Source of the DNA: Acetobacterium sp. KB-1
Lineage (GTDB): Bacteria > Bacillota > Clostridia > Eubacteriales > Eubacteriaceae
DNA: 64,000 nucleotides
NCBI RefSeq assembly: GCF_003260995.1
Contig: NZ_CP030040.1
Coordinates: 2,334,501-2,398,500 of the forward strand
Direction of reading: 5' to 3'
The first letter of the stretch is position 1, and every line of letters starts with the position of its first letter. The notes under the pieces were generated by a model. That model did no database searches, was not told the DNA's origin, and was given only the letters and a program-made list of their open reading frames with translations. Shown here piece by piece: positions 53,049-62,427 of the stretch. The position numbers and the translations under genes were made by a program.

Positions 53049-54251
53049 CTAATCCTTTATTATTTCCCATTGATGTTCCATATGAACCAGGCCTTCGGTG
53101 AAATAATCGGCCACAACCGAAATCACAAAGGCCGCTGTTTCATAGTCCAGATTAACAATGCTTTTATTTGCAAAAAGCCCGATATCAACCTCATATTTCC
53201 CGCCCAGAAGCGGTAACCGCGGCACCACATAACGGACCCGATGGATTCCCTTTGTTTTGGGAATCTTAACCTCATCCAAATGGGTGTTCGGACCAAAGAT
53301 ATACTGACGGTCAATGGTATAAAAGGCCACTCCCACCAGCGGTTCGCTTTTTACATCATCATACAGCTCGTATTCAATCTCGACACTAAAATCATCAAAG
53401 GTCGTGAGGGTTTCAGTGTTACAACTGACGGCGGTAATTTTCCCCAGATGGGCATCGATTTCCATTTTTTCAGCCATTGGGTTCCCTTCTTCAAGGGCTT
53501 TCTGTTCCATGGCTTCTTTTAGCATTTCGCTTTCATACATATCAATGACGTGGGTAACGTCATCAAACATCCGCATTTCGCCCTGATCAATCCAGACCCC
53601 TTTGGTGCAAAAGCGTTTGATTTGTTCCAGGGTATGAGACACAAAGAGCACCGTTTTTCCCGATGCTTTAAACTCTTCCATTTTATTGATGCATTTAATC
53701 TGGAATTTTGCATCTCCGACGGCCAGCACCTCATCCACAATTAAAATTTCCGGGTCCACATTAATGGCGGTAGCAAAGGCCAGCCGGGCAAACATTCCAC
53801 TGGAATAGGTTTTAACCGGCTGATAAATGTACTCGCCAATTTGGGCAAAATTGACGATATCATCCAATCGTTCATCCATTTCTTCCTTACTATAGCCCAT
53901 GATCAGACCATTGGCATAGATATTCTCGATGCCGGTGTATTCTGGGTTGAACCCGGTTCCCAGCTCCAACAATGCCGATACCTTCCCGTCAACATAAACC
54001 TCGCCCTTACTTTGGGTCAAAACGCCAGAAATAATTTTGAGCAGGGTTGACTTTCCTGATCCATTTTTACCCACAATTCCAATCGATTCACCTTTTTTAA
54101 TTTCGAGATTGATATTATTAAGGGCATAAAACTTTTGATGGTATTCTTTTTTCTTAATCAGGCTCATCGACTCTTTTAAGCGATCCATCGGCCGTTTATA
54201 TAGTTGGTAAATCTTTGTCACTTCTTCTATTTTTATTGCCACATCTGACAT
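53049..54251 (-). CDS. wzt: Polysaccharide ABC exporter ATPase with C-terminal binding domain (Wzt/TagH type)
   Basis: A 400-aa protein with an N-terminal ATPase (about residues 1-240) and a C-terminal beta-sandwich domain (about 250-400). Walker A is GKNGSGKST, signature YSSGM and Walker B ILIVDEVLAVGD, which are typical of polysaccharide exporters. The C-terminal domain resembles Wzt, where it binds the modified non-reducing end of the glycan. The ATG at 54251 lies 5 bases after GGAGG. It follows the permease gene by 33 bases. Confidence 0.9.
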   Translation of the reverse strand: MSDVAIKIEEVTKIYQLYKRPMDRLKESMSLIKKKEYHQKFYALNNINLEIKKGESIGIVGKNGSGKSTLLKIISGVLTQSKGEVYVDGKVSALLELGTGFNPEYTGIENIYANGLIMGYSKEEMDERLDDIVNFAQIGEYIYQPVKTYSSGMFARLAFATAINVDPEILIVDEVLAVGDAKFQIKCINKMEEFKASGKTVLFVSHTLEQIKRFCTKGVWIDQGEMRMFDDVTHVIDMYESEMLKEAMEQKALEEGNPMAEKMEIDAHLGKITAVSCNTETLTTFDDFSVEIEYELYDDVKSEPLVGVAFYTIDRQYIFGPNTHLDEVKIPKTKGIHRVRYVVPRLPLLGGKYEVDIGLFANKSIVNLDYETAAFVISVVADYFTEGLVHMEHQWEIIKD

Positions 54252-54284
54252 AATTTCCTCCACTGATCCGTGATCAACATTTCT

Positions 54285-55103
54285 CTATAAAACATCAGCA
54301 AAATGCGGTCTTAACCTTCGATACACTGCAATTCCGACTAGCAGCAGTACAAATGAAAACCCCCAGAAATATGCGGTCATGACCGGATGCTCCCAGAACC
54401 AGCCCGTTCCAAAAAAGCTCTCCCGGTATCCCTGGACAATATAATATAAAGGGTTTAATTTCATAATCCATAATAGCTTTTCAGGATATGTTTCAACAGG
54501 CACTACAATTGGCGTTCCCCAGAACAAGACCTGCATCCCCACATTAATAAATTGCAAAATATCAGTGAAAAATGGTTGTAGTGAAGCCGTTATCCATGTT
54601 AATCCAGTTAAGAAAACAATTAAACAAAATAAATAATACCCAATTTGTAAAAAGTGAGGTGTCAATGAATGACCGTAAATAAGTAACATCACGATAGCAA
54701 AACAAATAAAGAAAATATGCGTATATAATGATGATATTATTTTAACGGTTGGCAGAATTTTGATATTGAAGGTTACCTTTTTAACCAGATAGCTGTATTC
54801 ACGAAAACAATTCGTTCCATTCACAAAACACTCTGAAAAGAAAAACCAGACAATGATACCGGTGATGAGATATAAAATAAAAGGAACCCCCCCGGTAGGA
54901 GGTGATTTTAATCCCACACCAAACACAAACCAATACACCGCAATGTTAACCGTTGGCTGAATAAACGCCCACATAATACCTAAAAAAGACCCCGCATATC
55001 GGGACTTAAAATCGTTGATCGAAAATTTCCGGATCAGTTTCCGATTTGCATACAAATCTCTAATATAATCCATTAAATCTTTAAACAAGTACAAAACAGA
55101 CAC
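54285..55103 (-). CDS. wzm: Polysaccharide ABC exporter permease (Wzm/TagG type)
   Basis: A 272-aa membrane protein with six hydrophobic segments, partner of the next gene. Stretches such as FKSRYAGSFLGIMWAFIQPTVNIAVYWFVF and NPLYYIVQGYRESFFG are typical of ABC-2 polysaccharide permeases. A GTG at 55103 is the longest start; an internal TTG at 55094 has better spacing from GAGG. It follows a terminator at the end of the rml genes, so it relies on read-through or an unseen promoter. Confidence 0.92.
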   Translation of the reverse strand: MSVLYLFKDLMDYIRDLYANRKLIRKFSINDFKSRYAGSFLGIMWAFIQPTVNIAVYWFVFGVGLKSPPTGGVPFILYLITGIIVWFFFSECFVNGTNCFREYSYLVKKVTFNIKILPTVKIISSLYTHIFFICFAIVMLLIYGHSLTPHFLQIGYYLFCLIVFLTGLTWITASLQPFFTDILQFINVGMQVLFWGTPIVVPVETYPEKLLWIMKLNPLYYIVQGYRESFFGTGWFWEHPVMTAYFWGFSFVLLLVGIAVYRRLRPHFADVL

Positions 55104-55123
55104 CTCATTCTTATTCTTAAATG

Positions 55124-55148
55124 AAAAAGCACAAAAACTGTGCTTTTT
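55124..55148 (-). terminator. Terminator after rmlB
   Basis: A 10-bp stem AAAAAGCACA/TGTGCTTTTT (55124-55133 and 55139-55148), a 5-base loop and T5 on the minus strand. It lies between rmlB and the ABC exporter and may cap exporter expression. Confidence 0.75.
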
Positions 55149-55162
55149 CTTTTGCAGCTATT

Positions 55163-56266
55163 CTACTTTTTTGAGTACATCTTTTCATAATACTGCTGAT
55201 AGTCACCAGATTTTACCTGTTCTAACCATTCCTGATTATTTAAATACCATTTTATGGTTTCCGCAATCCCCTCTTCAAAGGTGTAGGACGGTTCCCAACC
55301 CAGCTCAGTGGTGATTTTTGAATTATCAATGGCATAGCGACGATCATGGCCCAATCGATCCTCAACATAGGTAATCAGATCTTTACTGATTTTTGAACCG
55401 TCATTATCAATGGCATATTTGCCGGAGCGCAGCATTTCACCGACATCCTCAATAATTAAATTGACAATGTCGATATTGGCTTTTTCGTTGTTTCCGCCAA
55501 TGTTATAAACCTCACCAGCCATCCCTTTTTCAAGGATGGTATCAATGCCACTGCAATGATCTTTGACGTGCAGCCAGTCTCTGATCTGCATCCCATCACC
55601 ATAAACCGGCAAACTTTTTAAAGCTACCACATTGGAAATCATCAGCGGAATCAGTTTTTCGGGAAAATGGTAAGGTCCGTAATTATTAGAGCAGCGGCTG
55701 ATGGTAACGGGCAGTTTAAAGGTTTGTCCATAGGAACGCACCAGTAAATCCGCACTGGCCTTGGAGGCTGAGTAAGGACTGTTCGGGGCGATCGGGGTCA
55801 CTTCAGTGAACATGCCCGTTTTTCCCAGAGCGCCATACACCTCATCGGTAGATACCTGATGGTAGCGAACGCCATCCCGATAGGTCGGATAGCCATTGTC
55901 ATCTTTGCCGGTTTGCCAGTGAAATTTTGCCTCATCCAAGAGAACCAGGGTTCCCATCACATTAGACTTAATAAAAATTTCCGGATCTTCAATACTCCGA
56001 TCAACGTGCGATTCGGCGGCAAAGTTCACCACCGTATCAAAATCATACTGATCAAAAAGATCCGCAATAAAAGGCCGATCGACAATATCCCCTTTGGCAA
56101 AAACGTAATTGGGATTGCCTTCAACATCTGCTAAATTTTCCAGATTTCCGGCGTAGGTTAGCACATCCACATTAACTATCTTATAATCCGGGTGCGAATT
56201 GAGCATATATTTTACAAAGTTTGAGCCGATAAATCCAGCCCCTCCGGTGATTAATATTGTTTTCAT
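55163..56266 (-). CDS. rmlB: dTDP-glucose 4,6-dehydratase
   Basis: A 367-aa short-chain dehydrogenase family enzyme for the second step of dTDP-rhamnose synthesis. The NAD loop is GGAGFIGSNF at the N-terminus. The active site shows STDEVYG (Thr, Asp, Glu) and YSASKAS (Tyr, Lys). It lies in the order rmlD, rmlA, rmlC, rmlB. About 20 residues longer than the shortest family members, but within the usual range. Confidence 0.95.
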   Translation of the reverse strand: MKTILITGGAGFIGSNFVKYMLNSHPDYKIVNVDVLTYAGNLENLADVEGNPNYVFAKGDIVDRPFIADLFDQYDFDTVVNFAAESHVDRSIEDPEIFIKSNVMGTLVLLDEAKFHWQTGKDDNGYPTYRDGVRYHQVSTDEVYGALGKTGMFTEVTPIAPNSPYSASKASADLLVRSYGQTFKLPVTISRCSNNYGPYHFPEKLIPLMISNVVALKSLPVYGDGMQIRDWLHVKDHCSGIDTILEKGMAGEVYNIGGNNEKANIDIVNLIIEDVGEMLRSGKYAIDNDGSKISKDLITYVEDRLGHDRRYAIDNSKITTELGWEPSYTFEEGIAETIKWYLNNQEWLEQVKSGDYQQYYEKMYSKK

Positions 56267-56312
56267 GATTACTCCATTTCTTTTATTACAAATTCTCTAT
56301 ATTTAGATGCTA

Positions 56313-56879
56313 CTACTCAAATCTTAAGGTATCACTGATTTCACTTAGAAATGGAAGCTGGCCATCTTTTTCAGAAAGCAGCACTTCCGAGATGGTTTCA
56401 AGGGGCCATTTAATTCCGACTTCCGGGTCATTCCAGCGAATCCCGCCATCGTATTCCGGGGCATATAAATTGGTGCATTTATAATTAAACACCGCTTCCT
56501 CTGAGACGACTAAAAATCCGTGCGCAAAGCCTTCCGGAATATAAAACATGGTCTTGTTTTCTTCTGTTAACAGCACTCCCGCCCATTGTCCATAGGTCGG
56601 TGATCCATTTCGCAGATCGACGGCGACATCATAAACCTCGCCTCTTGTAGCCCGAACCAGTTTTCCCTGGGAAAATTTAGTCTGAAAATGAAGTCCCCGC
56701 AACACGCCCTGGCAGGATTTGGACTCATTGTCCTGAACAAACCGCATCGTTAAACCCGCTTTGTGAAATTCTTCCTCGTTGTAGGTTTCCATAAAGTATC
56801 CACGATGATCACCGAAAACAGACGGCTCAATGATCACCAATCCGTCAATTTTAGTTTTTATTACCTTTATCTTTGCCAT
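56313..56879 (-). CDS. rmlC: dTDP-4-dehydrorhamnose 3,5-epimerase
   Basis: A 188-aa cupin-type epimerase for step three of dTDP-rhamnose synthesis. It shows PSVFGDHRGYFMETYN, RGLHFQ with the catalytic His, and YIPEGFAHGFLV. It lies 8 bases after rmlA and 46 before rmlB on the same strand. Confidence 0.95.
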   Translation of the reverse strand: MAKIKVIKTKIDGLVIIEPSVFGDHRGYFMETYNEEEFHKAGLTMRFVQDNESKSCQGVLRGLHFQTKFSQGKLVRATRGEVYDVAVDLRNGSPTYGQWAGVLLTEENKTMFYIPEGFAHGFLVVSEEAVFNYKCTNLYAPEYDGGIRWNDPEVGIKWPLETISEVLLSEKDGQLPFLSEISDTLRFE

Positions 56880-56887
56880 AATACCGC

Positions 56888-57757
56888 CTACTTACCCTTA
56901 GCACATTGGATCAGATACTGGCCGTAAGCCGTTTTCTTTAGCGGTTCTGCCAATTTTAAAAGCTGATCTTGATCGATGAAATCGCGCAAATAAGCAATCT
57001 CTTCAATACAGGCGACATAAAGACCCTGTCTTTTCTGGATCGTCTCCACAAAATTGGAGGCTTCAATCAAGCTATCATGCGTTCCAGTATCAAGCCAGGC
57101 CATGCCTCGGCCAAACAATTCCACCTTTAAATTGCCCTGTTTTAAATAGATTTCATTAACCGTGGTAATTTCCAGTTCCCCTCTTTCCGAAGGTTTAATA
57201 TTTTTAGCAATTTCAACGACCGTGTTATCATAAAAATAAAGGCCCGGCACTGCAAAATTAGATTTTGGGTTCTCGGGTTTCTCTTCAATCGAAAGCACTT
57301 TTCCGTCGTTCGCAAACTCAACTACCCCATAGCGCTGTGGATCAGTTACCGGGTAGCCAAAGATCACGGCCCCGCTTTGAAGTTCCGCCGCTTTTCTGAT
57401 GGTGTCCGTAAAGCCGTGGCCATAGAAAATGTTATCACCTAATACAAGGGCAACATTATCATCCCCAATAAATTTTTCCCCAATAATAAAAGCCTCAGCC
57501 AAACCATTAGGGGCATCCTGCACTTCGTAGGAAAAATTTAACCCCAATTCTTCCCCTGAACCAAATAACCGTTCAAACATGGGTAGATCGTGGGGTGTGG
57601 AAATAATTAAAATATCTTTAATCCCAGCCAACATCAAAGTTGCCAATGGATAATAAATCATCGGTTTGTCATAAATCGGCAGCAACTGTTTGGACACCGC
57701 CCGGGTGATTGGATAAAGTCGTGTGCCGGAACCTCCGGCTAAAATAATACCTTTCAT
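56888..57757 (-). CDS. rmlA: Glucose-1-phosphate thymidylyltransferase
   Basis: A 289-aa nucleotidyltransferase that makes dTDP-glucose, step one of dTDP-rhamnose synthesis. The nucleotide loop is GGSGTRLYP at the N-terminus, followed by [12 protein letters not shown] and [19 protein letters not shown]. Two ATGs are adjacent (57760 and 57757); the second has better spacing from AGAGG. Confidence 0.95.
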   Translation of the reverse strand: MKGIILAGGSGTRLYPITRAVSKQLLPIYDKPMIYYPLATLMLAGIKDILIISTPHDLPMFERLFGSGEELGLNFSYEVQDAPNGLAEAFIIGEKFIGDDNVALVLGDNIFYGHGFTDTIRKAAELQSGAVIFGYPVTDPQRYGVVEFANDGKVLSIEEKPENPKSNFAVPGLYFYDNTVVEIAKNIKPSERGELEITTVNEIYLKQGNLKVELFGRGMAWLDTGTHDSLIEASNFVETIQKRQGLYVACIEEIAYLRDFIDQDQLLKLAEPLKKTAYGQYLIQCAKGK

Positions 57758-57800
57758 CATTGCCTCTTCTCTTGTAAATTATTTACGCATTGCAAGCTAC

Positions 57801-57836
57801 TGCCAGCTTTGATATGGGACCGCATCAAAACTGGCA
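57801..57836 (-). promoter_or_regulatory. Intercistronic hairpin between rmlD and rmlA
   Basis: Arms of 13 bases (57801-57813 and 57824-57836) have one mismatch and no T-run. It may set relative expression of rmlD and rmlA. Confidence 0.45.
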
Positions 57837-57865
57837 CTACCTTTTATATTACTATTTTAAAACGA

Positions 57866-58723
57866 TTAGTTTAGATTTTTTAAATATTCTGCCAGGGAAA
57901 CCTGCCAGGGTCTGAAATGATTCATGTTCAAATCATTTAAAGCCTTGTTTTCAAGCACGGAGTATTTAGGGCGTGGCGCCGGTCTGACAAATTGCTCAGA
58001 GGTTACTGGTTCTACTGCAACCTTGATTCCCGACAACCTGAAAATTTCCACAGCAAAGTCGTACCAGCTACATTGTCCTTCACAGGTGCCATGATAGGTA
58101 CCGTAATAATCAGTCTGCATTAAATCAATAATCGCTGCTGCCAGATCGACGGTGCTGGTGGGTGAACCGACCTGGTCATTGACAACGGTCAGTTTGGGGT
58201 GCTTTGACGCCAGCTCCAACATGGTCTTGACAAAATTATTACCATCACCATAGAGCCAGGCGGTCCGAATGACAAAATATTTAGGCGTTGTTTCCACAAC
58301 CGCTTTTTCTCCCGCCGCTTTGCTCTCACCATAAACTGTTTTAGGATCGATTGGATCAGCCTCCACATAGGGCCGCAGTACGCCGTTTAATGAAATCCCG
58401 CCGCCGTCAAAAACATAATCGGTGGAAACCTGTACCAGAACAATATCCTGATCCCGGGCGATTTCTGCCAAAGCTTTGGGGCCTGCGGCATTAATGGCCA
58501 TGGCCAGCTCTTTCTGAGTTTCACAACCGTCGACATTGGTCAGTGCCCCGCAATTGACAATCACCGTCGGCTGCTCTTTAGCAATGATCACCGTCATTTT
58601 TTCTTTATCGGTAATGTCAAATTCAGGAATATCATACCCAACATGGTCAATCTTTTTTTGCTTGAGCTGCCGGGTTAATTCCCGTCCCAGTTGCCCATTG
58701 GAACCTGTTAATAATACTTTCAT
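57866..58723 (-). CDS. rmlD: dTDP-4-dehydrorhamnose reductase
   Basis: A 285-aa reductase for the last step of dTDP-rhamnose synthesis. The NADPH loop is GSNGQLGRE and the active site is YGESKAAGE, with STDYVFDG before it. It is the first gene of the rml block, behind a promoter about 90 bases upstream. dTDP-rhamnose is the likely donor for some of the GT2 enzymes of the locus. Confidence 0.95.
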   Translation of the reverse strand: MKVLLTGSNGQLGRELTRQLKQKKIDHVGYDIPEFDITDKEKMTVIIAKEQPTVIVNCGALTNVDGCETQKELAMAINAAGPKALAEIARDQDIVLVQVSTDYVFDGGGISLNGVLRPYVEADPIDPKTVYGESKAAGEKAVVETTPKYFVIRTAWLYGDGNNFVKTMLELASKHPKLTVVNDQVGSPTSTVDLAAAIIDLMQTDYYGTYHGTCEGQCSWYDFAVEIFRLSGIKVAVEPVTSEQFVRPAPRPKYSVLENKALNDLNMNHFRPWQVSLAEYLKNLN

Positions 58724-58811
58724 ATTTCACCTTATTTCATCGTTCTTTTAAGTATTTATTTGTTCTGATACCTAGCATTTTTTAAGCTGTAACCCATAAA
58801 AATTCATTGTC

Positions 58812-58840
58812 ATTATACTTTATATCCCTCGAAAAGTCTA
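58812..58840 (-). promoter_or_regulatory. Promoter of the rml genes
   Basis: Minus strand: TAGACT (58835-58840), a 17-bp spacer and a perfect TATAAT (58812-58817). Confidence 0.65.
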
Positions 58841-58952
58841 TTTTTTTCTAGATTCTTTCAGCTTTTTAAGATTATCCAAATCCGCTAAAACGATCTTTTT
58901 GAAGCAATATTTGATTCCACCCGATAATTCAATGTTTTTTTAAGCATATCTA

Positions 58953-58961
58953 TGTTATTAT
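58953..58961 (+). promoter_or_regulatory. Possible extended -10 of the second LCP gene
   Basis: TGTTATTAT (TGn plus TATTAT) lies 43 bases before the start; no convincing -35 was found. Confidence 0.4.
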
Positions 58962-59003
58962 TGAGTGATATGATTTTAGCTCGTGAATCGAAAGGAATCT
59001 TTA

Positions 59004-60542
59004 ATGAAAAAGAAAGTAATTTTAGTCATCCTATTTTTGATTGTCTCACTAATAGGCACCGGACTTGTATATGGTTTTAATACCCTTAGTCAAATCAATG
59101 AAATGGTGGCCGAACCAAAAATGAATGAGGCCGAATTAAAAGTTAACAATGATCTTGATATTGAAACGATAAATATCGCTGTTTTTGGTGTCGACGGACG
59201 CAGCGACATTGATGGAGATCGATCCGATACCATTATGATCCTCTCCATGGATTTCAGAAATGGAAACATTAAGGTTACTTCGGTGATGCGTGACTTACTC
59301 GTTCAAATCCCCGAAACCAAGGATACCTACGAAAGTTTCGATAAGATAAACGCCTCCTATGCCTACGGCGGACCTGAGCTGGCTGTTAAGACCCTTAATG
59401 AGAATTTTGATTTAAACATCAAGGATTATGTGGTTGTCAATTTTGATGCCATGGTCGATACGGTTGATGCCATCGGCGGGGTCGAAGTCAATGTCCTAAA
59501 TGAAGATGTTCTCGAATGGACCAATAAGTATATTGATGATGTCAACGATAAGGTTGGCAAGGCGGATCCCTATCTGAAAACAACCGGTGTTCAGACCATA
59601 ACCGGTGTTCAGGCTCTGGCCTATGCCAGAAACCGTTATAGTGATGATGATTTCCATCGTACCGAACGGCAGCGGGAGGTTGTTGGCCAAATCGCCGACA
59701 AAGCCTTTAATATCGATGTGGCCACCGGCATCAGTTTATTAAGTAAGGTTTATCCTTACATTAAAACCACCCTCTCAATCAGCGAGCTTACCACCTATGC
59801 TAAAGCCTTTTTAGAATCTCCAGACAAACAATTTTTGGAGTTCCGGCTTCCCACCGATGCCCATGTAACGACCGCCATGATCAATAGCGTCTCTTATGTG
59901 GTGCCGACCAGTCTAGCCGATAATGTCATTGCCCTCCACGCCTTTATCTATGGGCCGGCCCAAACAACAACCGACACGGCCAACGGGAGTTCAACCGCTA
60001 CAACAGACAGCACCGGTACCGATGGCACCTCAAACGGCAACCGGACGAATGTGACCAGCCCCGTTACCAATTCAGATTCAAGTGCGACCGATAGCACTAC
60101 CGGAACGACTTCCGGCTCGGCGTCAAGCACCTATAAGGCCTATGTCCCATCCGATCGGGTACAGAAAATAAGCGATGCCATCGCCTACTACGCCGGCAGT
60201 AGTTCATCGTCTTCCTACAGTGAACCCACCTCAAGCGAAAGCGGCAGCGATTATTCTTATACTGATAATTCGTCCAATTCAAGCACTGAATCCTCAGGCT
60301 CATCCGGAAGTTCTGATACCTCGGATTCTTCCAGTACGGATAACAGTTCGTCTGATTCAAACTCCAGCTCAGGGTCAGACTCCAGCTCAGGGTCAGACTC
60401 CAGTTCGGGGTCAGACTCCAGCTCAGGATCTGATTCCGACTCCGATTCCAGCTCGGGGTCTGATTCCGGTTCAGACTCCAGCTCAGGATCAGACTCCAGC
60501 TCAGGTTTAGATACTGAAGTCGAGAGCGAATCCGGCGATTAA
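59004..60542 (+). CDS. LCP family ligase with Ser/Asp-rich repeat tail
   Basis: A protein of about 512 aa. An N-terminal membrane segment (residues about 4-25, VILVILFLIVSLIGTGLVYGF) is followed by the LCP domain (about 55-310). Motifs are DGRSDIDGDRSDTIMIL, VMRDLLV and RNRYSDDDFHRTERQREVV, giving the pyrophosphate-binding Arg and Asp residues. After residue 320 the tail is Thr/Ser-rich, then SSSGSD-type repeats to the end. The ATG at 59004 follows AAAGGAA; an upstream GTG lacks a site. It is the second LCP gene in the window and the only plus-strand gene among the sugar genes. It probably joins the exported glycan to peptidoglycan. Confidence 0.88.
   Translation: MKKKVILVILFLIVSLIGTGLVYGFNTLSQINEMVAEPKMNEAELKVNNDLDIETINIAVFGVDGRSDIDGDRSDTIMILSMDFRNGNIKVTSVMRDLLVQIPETKDTYESFDKINASYAYGGPELAVKTLNENFDLNIKDYVVVNFDAMVDTVDAIGGVEVNVLNEDVLEWTNKYIDDVNDKVGKADPYLKTTGVQTITGVQALAYARNRYSDDDFHRTERQREVVGQIADKAFNIDVATGISLLSKVYPYIKTTLSISELTTYAKAFLESPDKQFLEFRLPTDAHVTTAMINSVSYVVPTSLADNVIALHAFIYGPAQTTTDTANGSSTATTDSTGTDGTSNGNRTNVTSPVTNSDSSATDSTTGTTSGSASSTYKAYVPSDRVQKISDAIAYYAGSSSSSSYSEPTSSESGSDYSYTDNSSNSSTESSGSSGSSDTSDSSSTDNSSSDSNSSSGSDSSSGSDSSSGSDSSSGSDSDSDSSSGSDSGSDSSSGSDSSSGLDTEVESESGD
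60362..60508 (+). repeat. 18-bp tandem repeats encoding SSSGSD
   Basis: Units resembling TCCAGCTCAGGGTCAGAC recur about eight times with small changes and two 12-bp short units. All are multiples of three, so copy change alters only tail length. Confidence 0.85.
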
Positions 60543-60582
60543 TTTTTACAATTTATACCGAATGACCTTTCCCCTCATAAAC

Positions 60583-60625
60583 AAAAGGGCATCATTTCTG
60601 CTAGCAGAAATGATGCCCTTTTTAT
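60583..60625. terminator. Bidirectional terminator
   Basis: A perfect 20-base inverted repeat (60583-60602 with 60603-60622) has arm AAAAGGGCATCATTTCTGCT and T-runs on both sides. It separates the LCP gene and the phosphoglucomutase gene. Confidence 0.92.
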
Positions 60626-60649
60626 CAGCCCACATCGAATCATTTTTTT

Positions 60650-62353
60650 CTAAACTTCGATTAAAGCGGTTACCTGTTTTTTTAACAATTCTTTTTTTGC
60701 CACTGCCTCATCGCCGGTTTTTCCGGTTACCGAGAAGTAAACTTTAAGCTTTGGTTCTGTCCCCGAGGGGCGCAAGGCAAACCAGGAGTAATCATCAAAA
60801 ACAAATTTCAGCACATTCGATCGAGGCAGATCAATTTCAGCTTTTTTCCCTGAAACCACATCATTGCTCACTCCCGCTTGATAATCATTAAAGGCGATCA
60901 GCTTGGCATCTGCAAAACCGGGGAAACTGACCTTTCGGAACTTTTCCATGATTTCGGTGATTTTCATTTTTCCCTCAATCCCCTCAAGCGTCAAGGCGAC
61001 CACATCTTCAATGAAATAACCATGTTTCTCATATAAAGCGTTCAGAGCTTCGTAAAGTGTCTTCCCCTGTTTCTTATAATAAGCCGTCATCTCACAAATG
61101 AGAGCCGATGCTACAACGGCGTCCTTATCCCGGGCATAGTTTCCCGCCAGATAGCCGTAACTCTCTTCATATCCAAAGGCAAAGGTGTAGTCGCCGGTTT
61201 TCTCAAAATCGGTCATGCATTCGCCAATATATTTAAAGCCGGTCAGCACATCAAGTACTGCCGCGCCATGCGATTTTGCCACAATCCCGCCCAGTTCACT
61301 GGTAACAATTGTTTTAATGACAACCTTATTCTCAGGCAGACTTTTTCGTGTTTTCAGGTAATAATCGACCAGTAAAGCACCGGTTTGATTGCCGGTGAGA
61401 ATCTCAAACGCGCCTTGGGGATTCCGGCCAACCACTCCCACCCGATCGCCATCGGGATCGGTTCCAATAATGATATCCGCATTTTTTTCTTCGGCCAGTG
61501 CTATTGCCAACGAAAATACCGCCGGATCTTCGGGATTTGGGTAAGGAGCAGTAGTAAAGTCACCATCCGGCAACTCCTGTTCAGGAACAACAAATACCTG
61601 CTGATAACCCAGCTCTGTTAATACCCGACGAACTGGGGTGTTTCCGGCTCCATGAAGCGGCGTATAGACCACCTTTAGTTCACTATCTGGACTAGGGTAA
61701 CAAATGGCAGCAACGGCATCTGTAAAGGCATTGTCCATTTTTTCGCCCACCATCATGATAATTTTCTGATTGAGGCCTTCCGCCAAAGACATTATCGGAA
61801 TATCAAAAACATCCTGAATTTTCCCGATTTCTGCGATTAAAGCATCTGCTGAAGCCGTTACCATCTGCCCACCGTCCGGCCCATAAACCTTATAGCCGTT
61901 GTATTCTTTGGGATTATGGGATGCAGTAATAACAATACCACCAGCGGCTTTTAATTCCCGCACTGCAAAAGACAGTTCCGGAGTCGGCCGTAACTCTTCA
62001 AAAAGATAGGCCACAACGCCCATTTTACCCAGTACTCCTGCTGCTGATTCGGCAAATTTTCGGGAGTTATGCCGCGAGTCGTAGGCAATGACCACACCCT
62101 TTTCCCAATTCTGAATGTCCTGACGGAGCAGATATTTCCCTAATCCATAGGTTACCTTTGCAACGGTATAAATATTCATCCGATTATTGCCGGTGCCCAT
62201 TTTCCCCCGCATTCCGCCGGTTCCAAATTCCAAATCGGTGTAAAAGCGATCTTCAATTTCTTTTTCATCGGTAATGGCTTCCAGCTCCGACCGGAGTTCA
62301 CGATCCAGTTCCGGCTGGTCTAGCCAGTTTTTATATGCTTTTTTATAATCCAT
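60650..62353 (-). CDS. pgcA: Alpha-phosphoglucomutase (phosphohexomutase family)
   Basis: A 567-aa enzyme that interconverts glucose 6-phosphate and glucose 1-phosphate, the precursor of both UDP-glucose and dTDP-rhamnose. The active serine is in TASHNPKEYNGYKVYG, the metal loop is GTDPDGDRVGV and the phosphate loop is RPSGTEPKLKVY. The ATG at 62353 lies 6-7 bases after AAAGGG; the longer upstream frame lacks a site. It is 74 bases after galU on the same strand. Confidence 0.93.
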   Translation of the reverse strand: MDYKKAYKNWLDQPELDRELRSELEAITDEKEIEDRFYTDLEFGTGGMRGKMGTGNNRMNIYTVAKVTYGLGKYLLRQDIQNWEKGVVIAYDSRHNSRKFAESAAGVLGKMGVVAYLFEELRPTPELSFAVRELKAAGGIVITASHNPKEYNGYKVYGPDGGQMVTASADALIAEIGKIQDVFDIPIMSLAEGLNQKIIMMVGEKMDNAFTDAVAAICYPSPDSELKVVYTPLHGAGNTPVRRVLTELGYQQVFVVPEQELPDGDFTTAPYPNPEDPAVFSLAIALAEEKNADIIIGTDPDGDRVGVVGRNPQGAFEILTGNQTGALLVDYYLKTRKSLPENKVVIKTIVTSELGGIVAKSHGAAVLDVLTGFKYIGECMTDFEKTGDYTFAFGYEESYGYLAGNYARDKDAVVASALICEMTAYYKKQGKTLYEALNALYEKHGYFIEDVVALTLEGIEGKMKITEIMEKFRKVSFPGFADAKLIAFNDYQAGVSNDVVSGKKAEIDLPRSNVLKFVFDDYSWFALRPSGTEPKLKVYFSVTGKTGDEAVAKKELLKKQVTALIEV

Positions 62354-62427
62354 TAGTTTCCCTTTCTCCAACCCTTTTGGGGTGATCACACATAATCAAA
62401 CCGCCCCTAACGATTAGCCTTGGCTGT

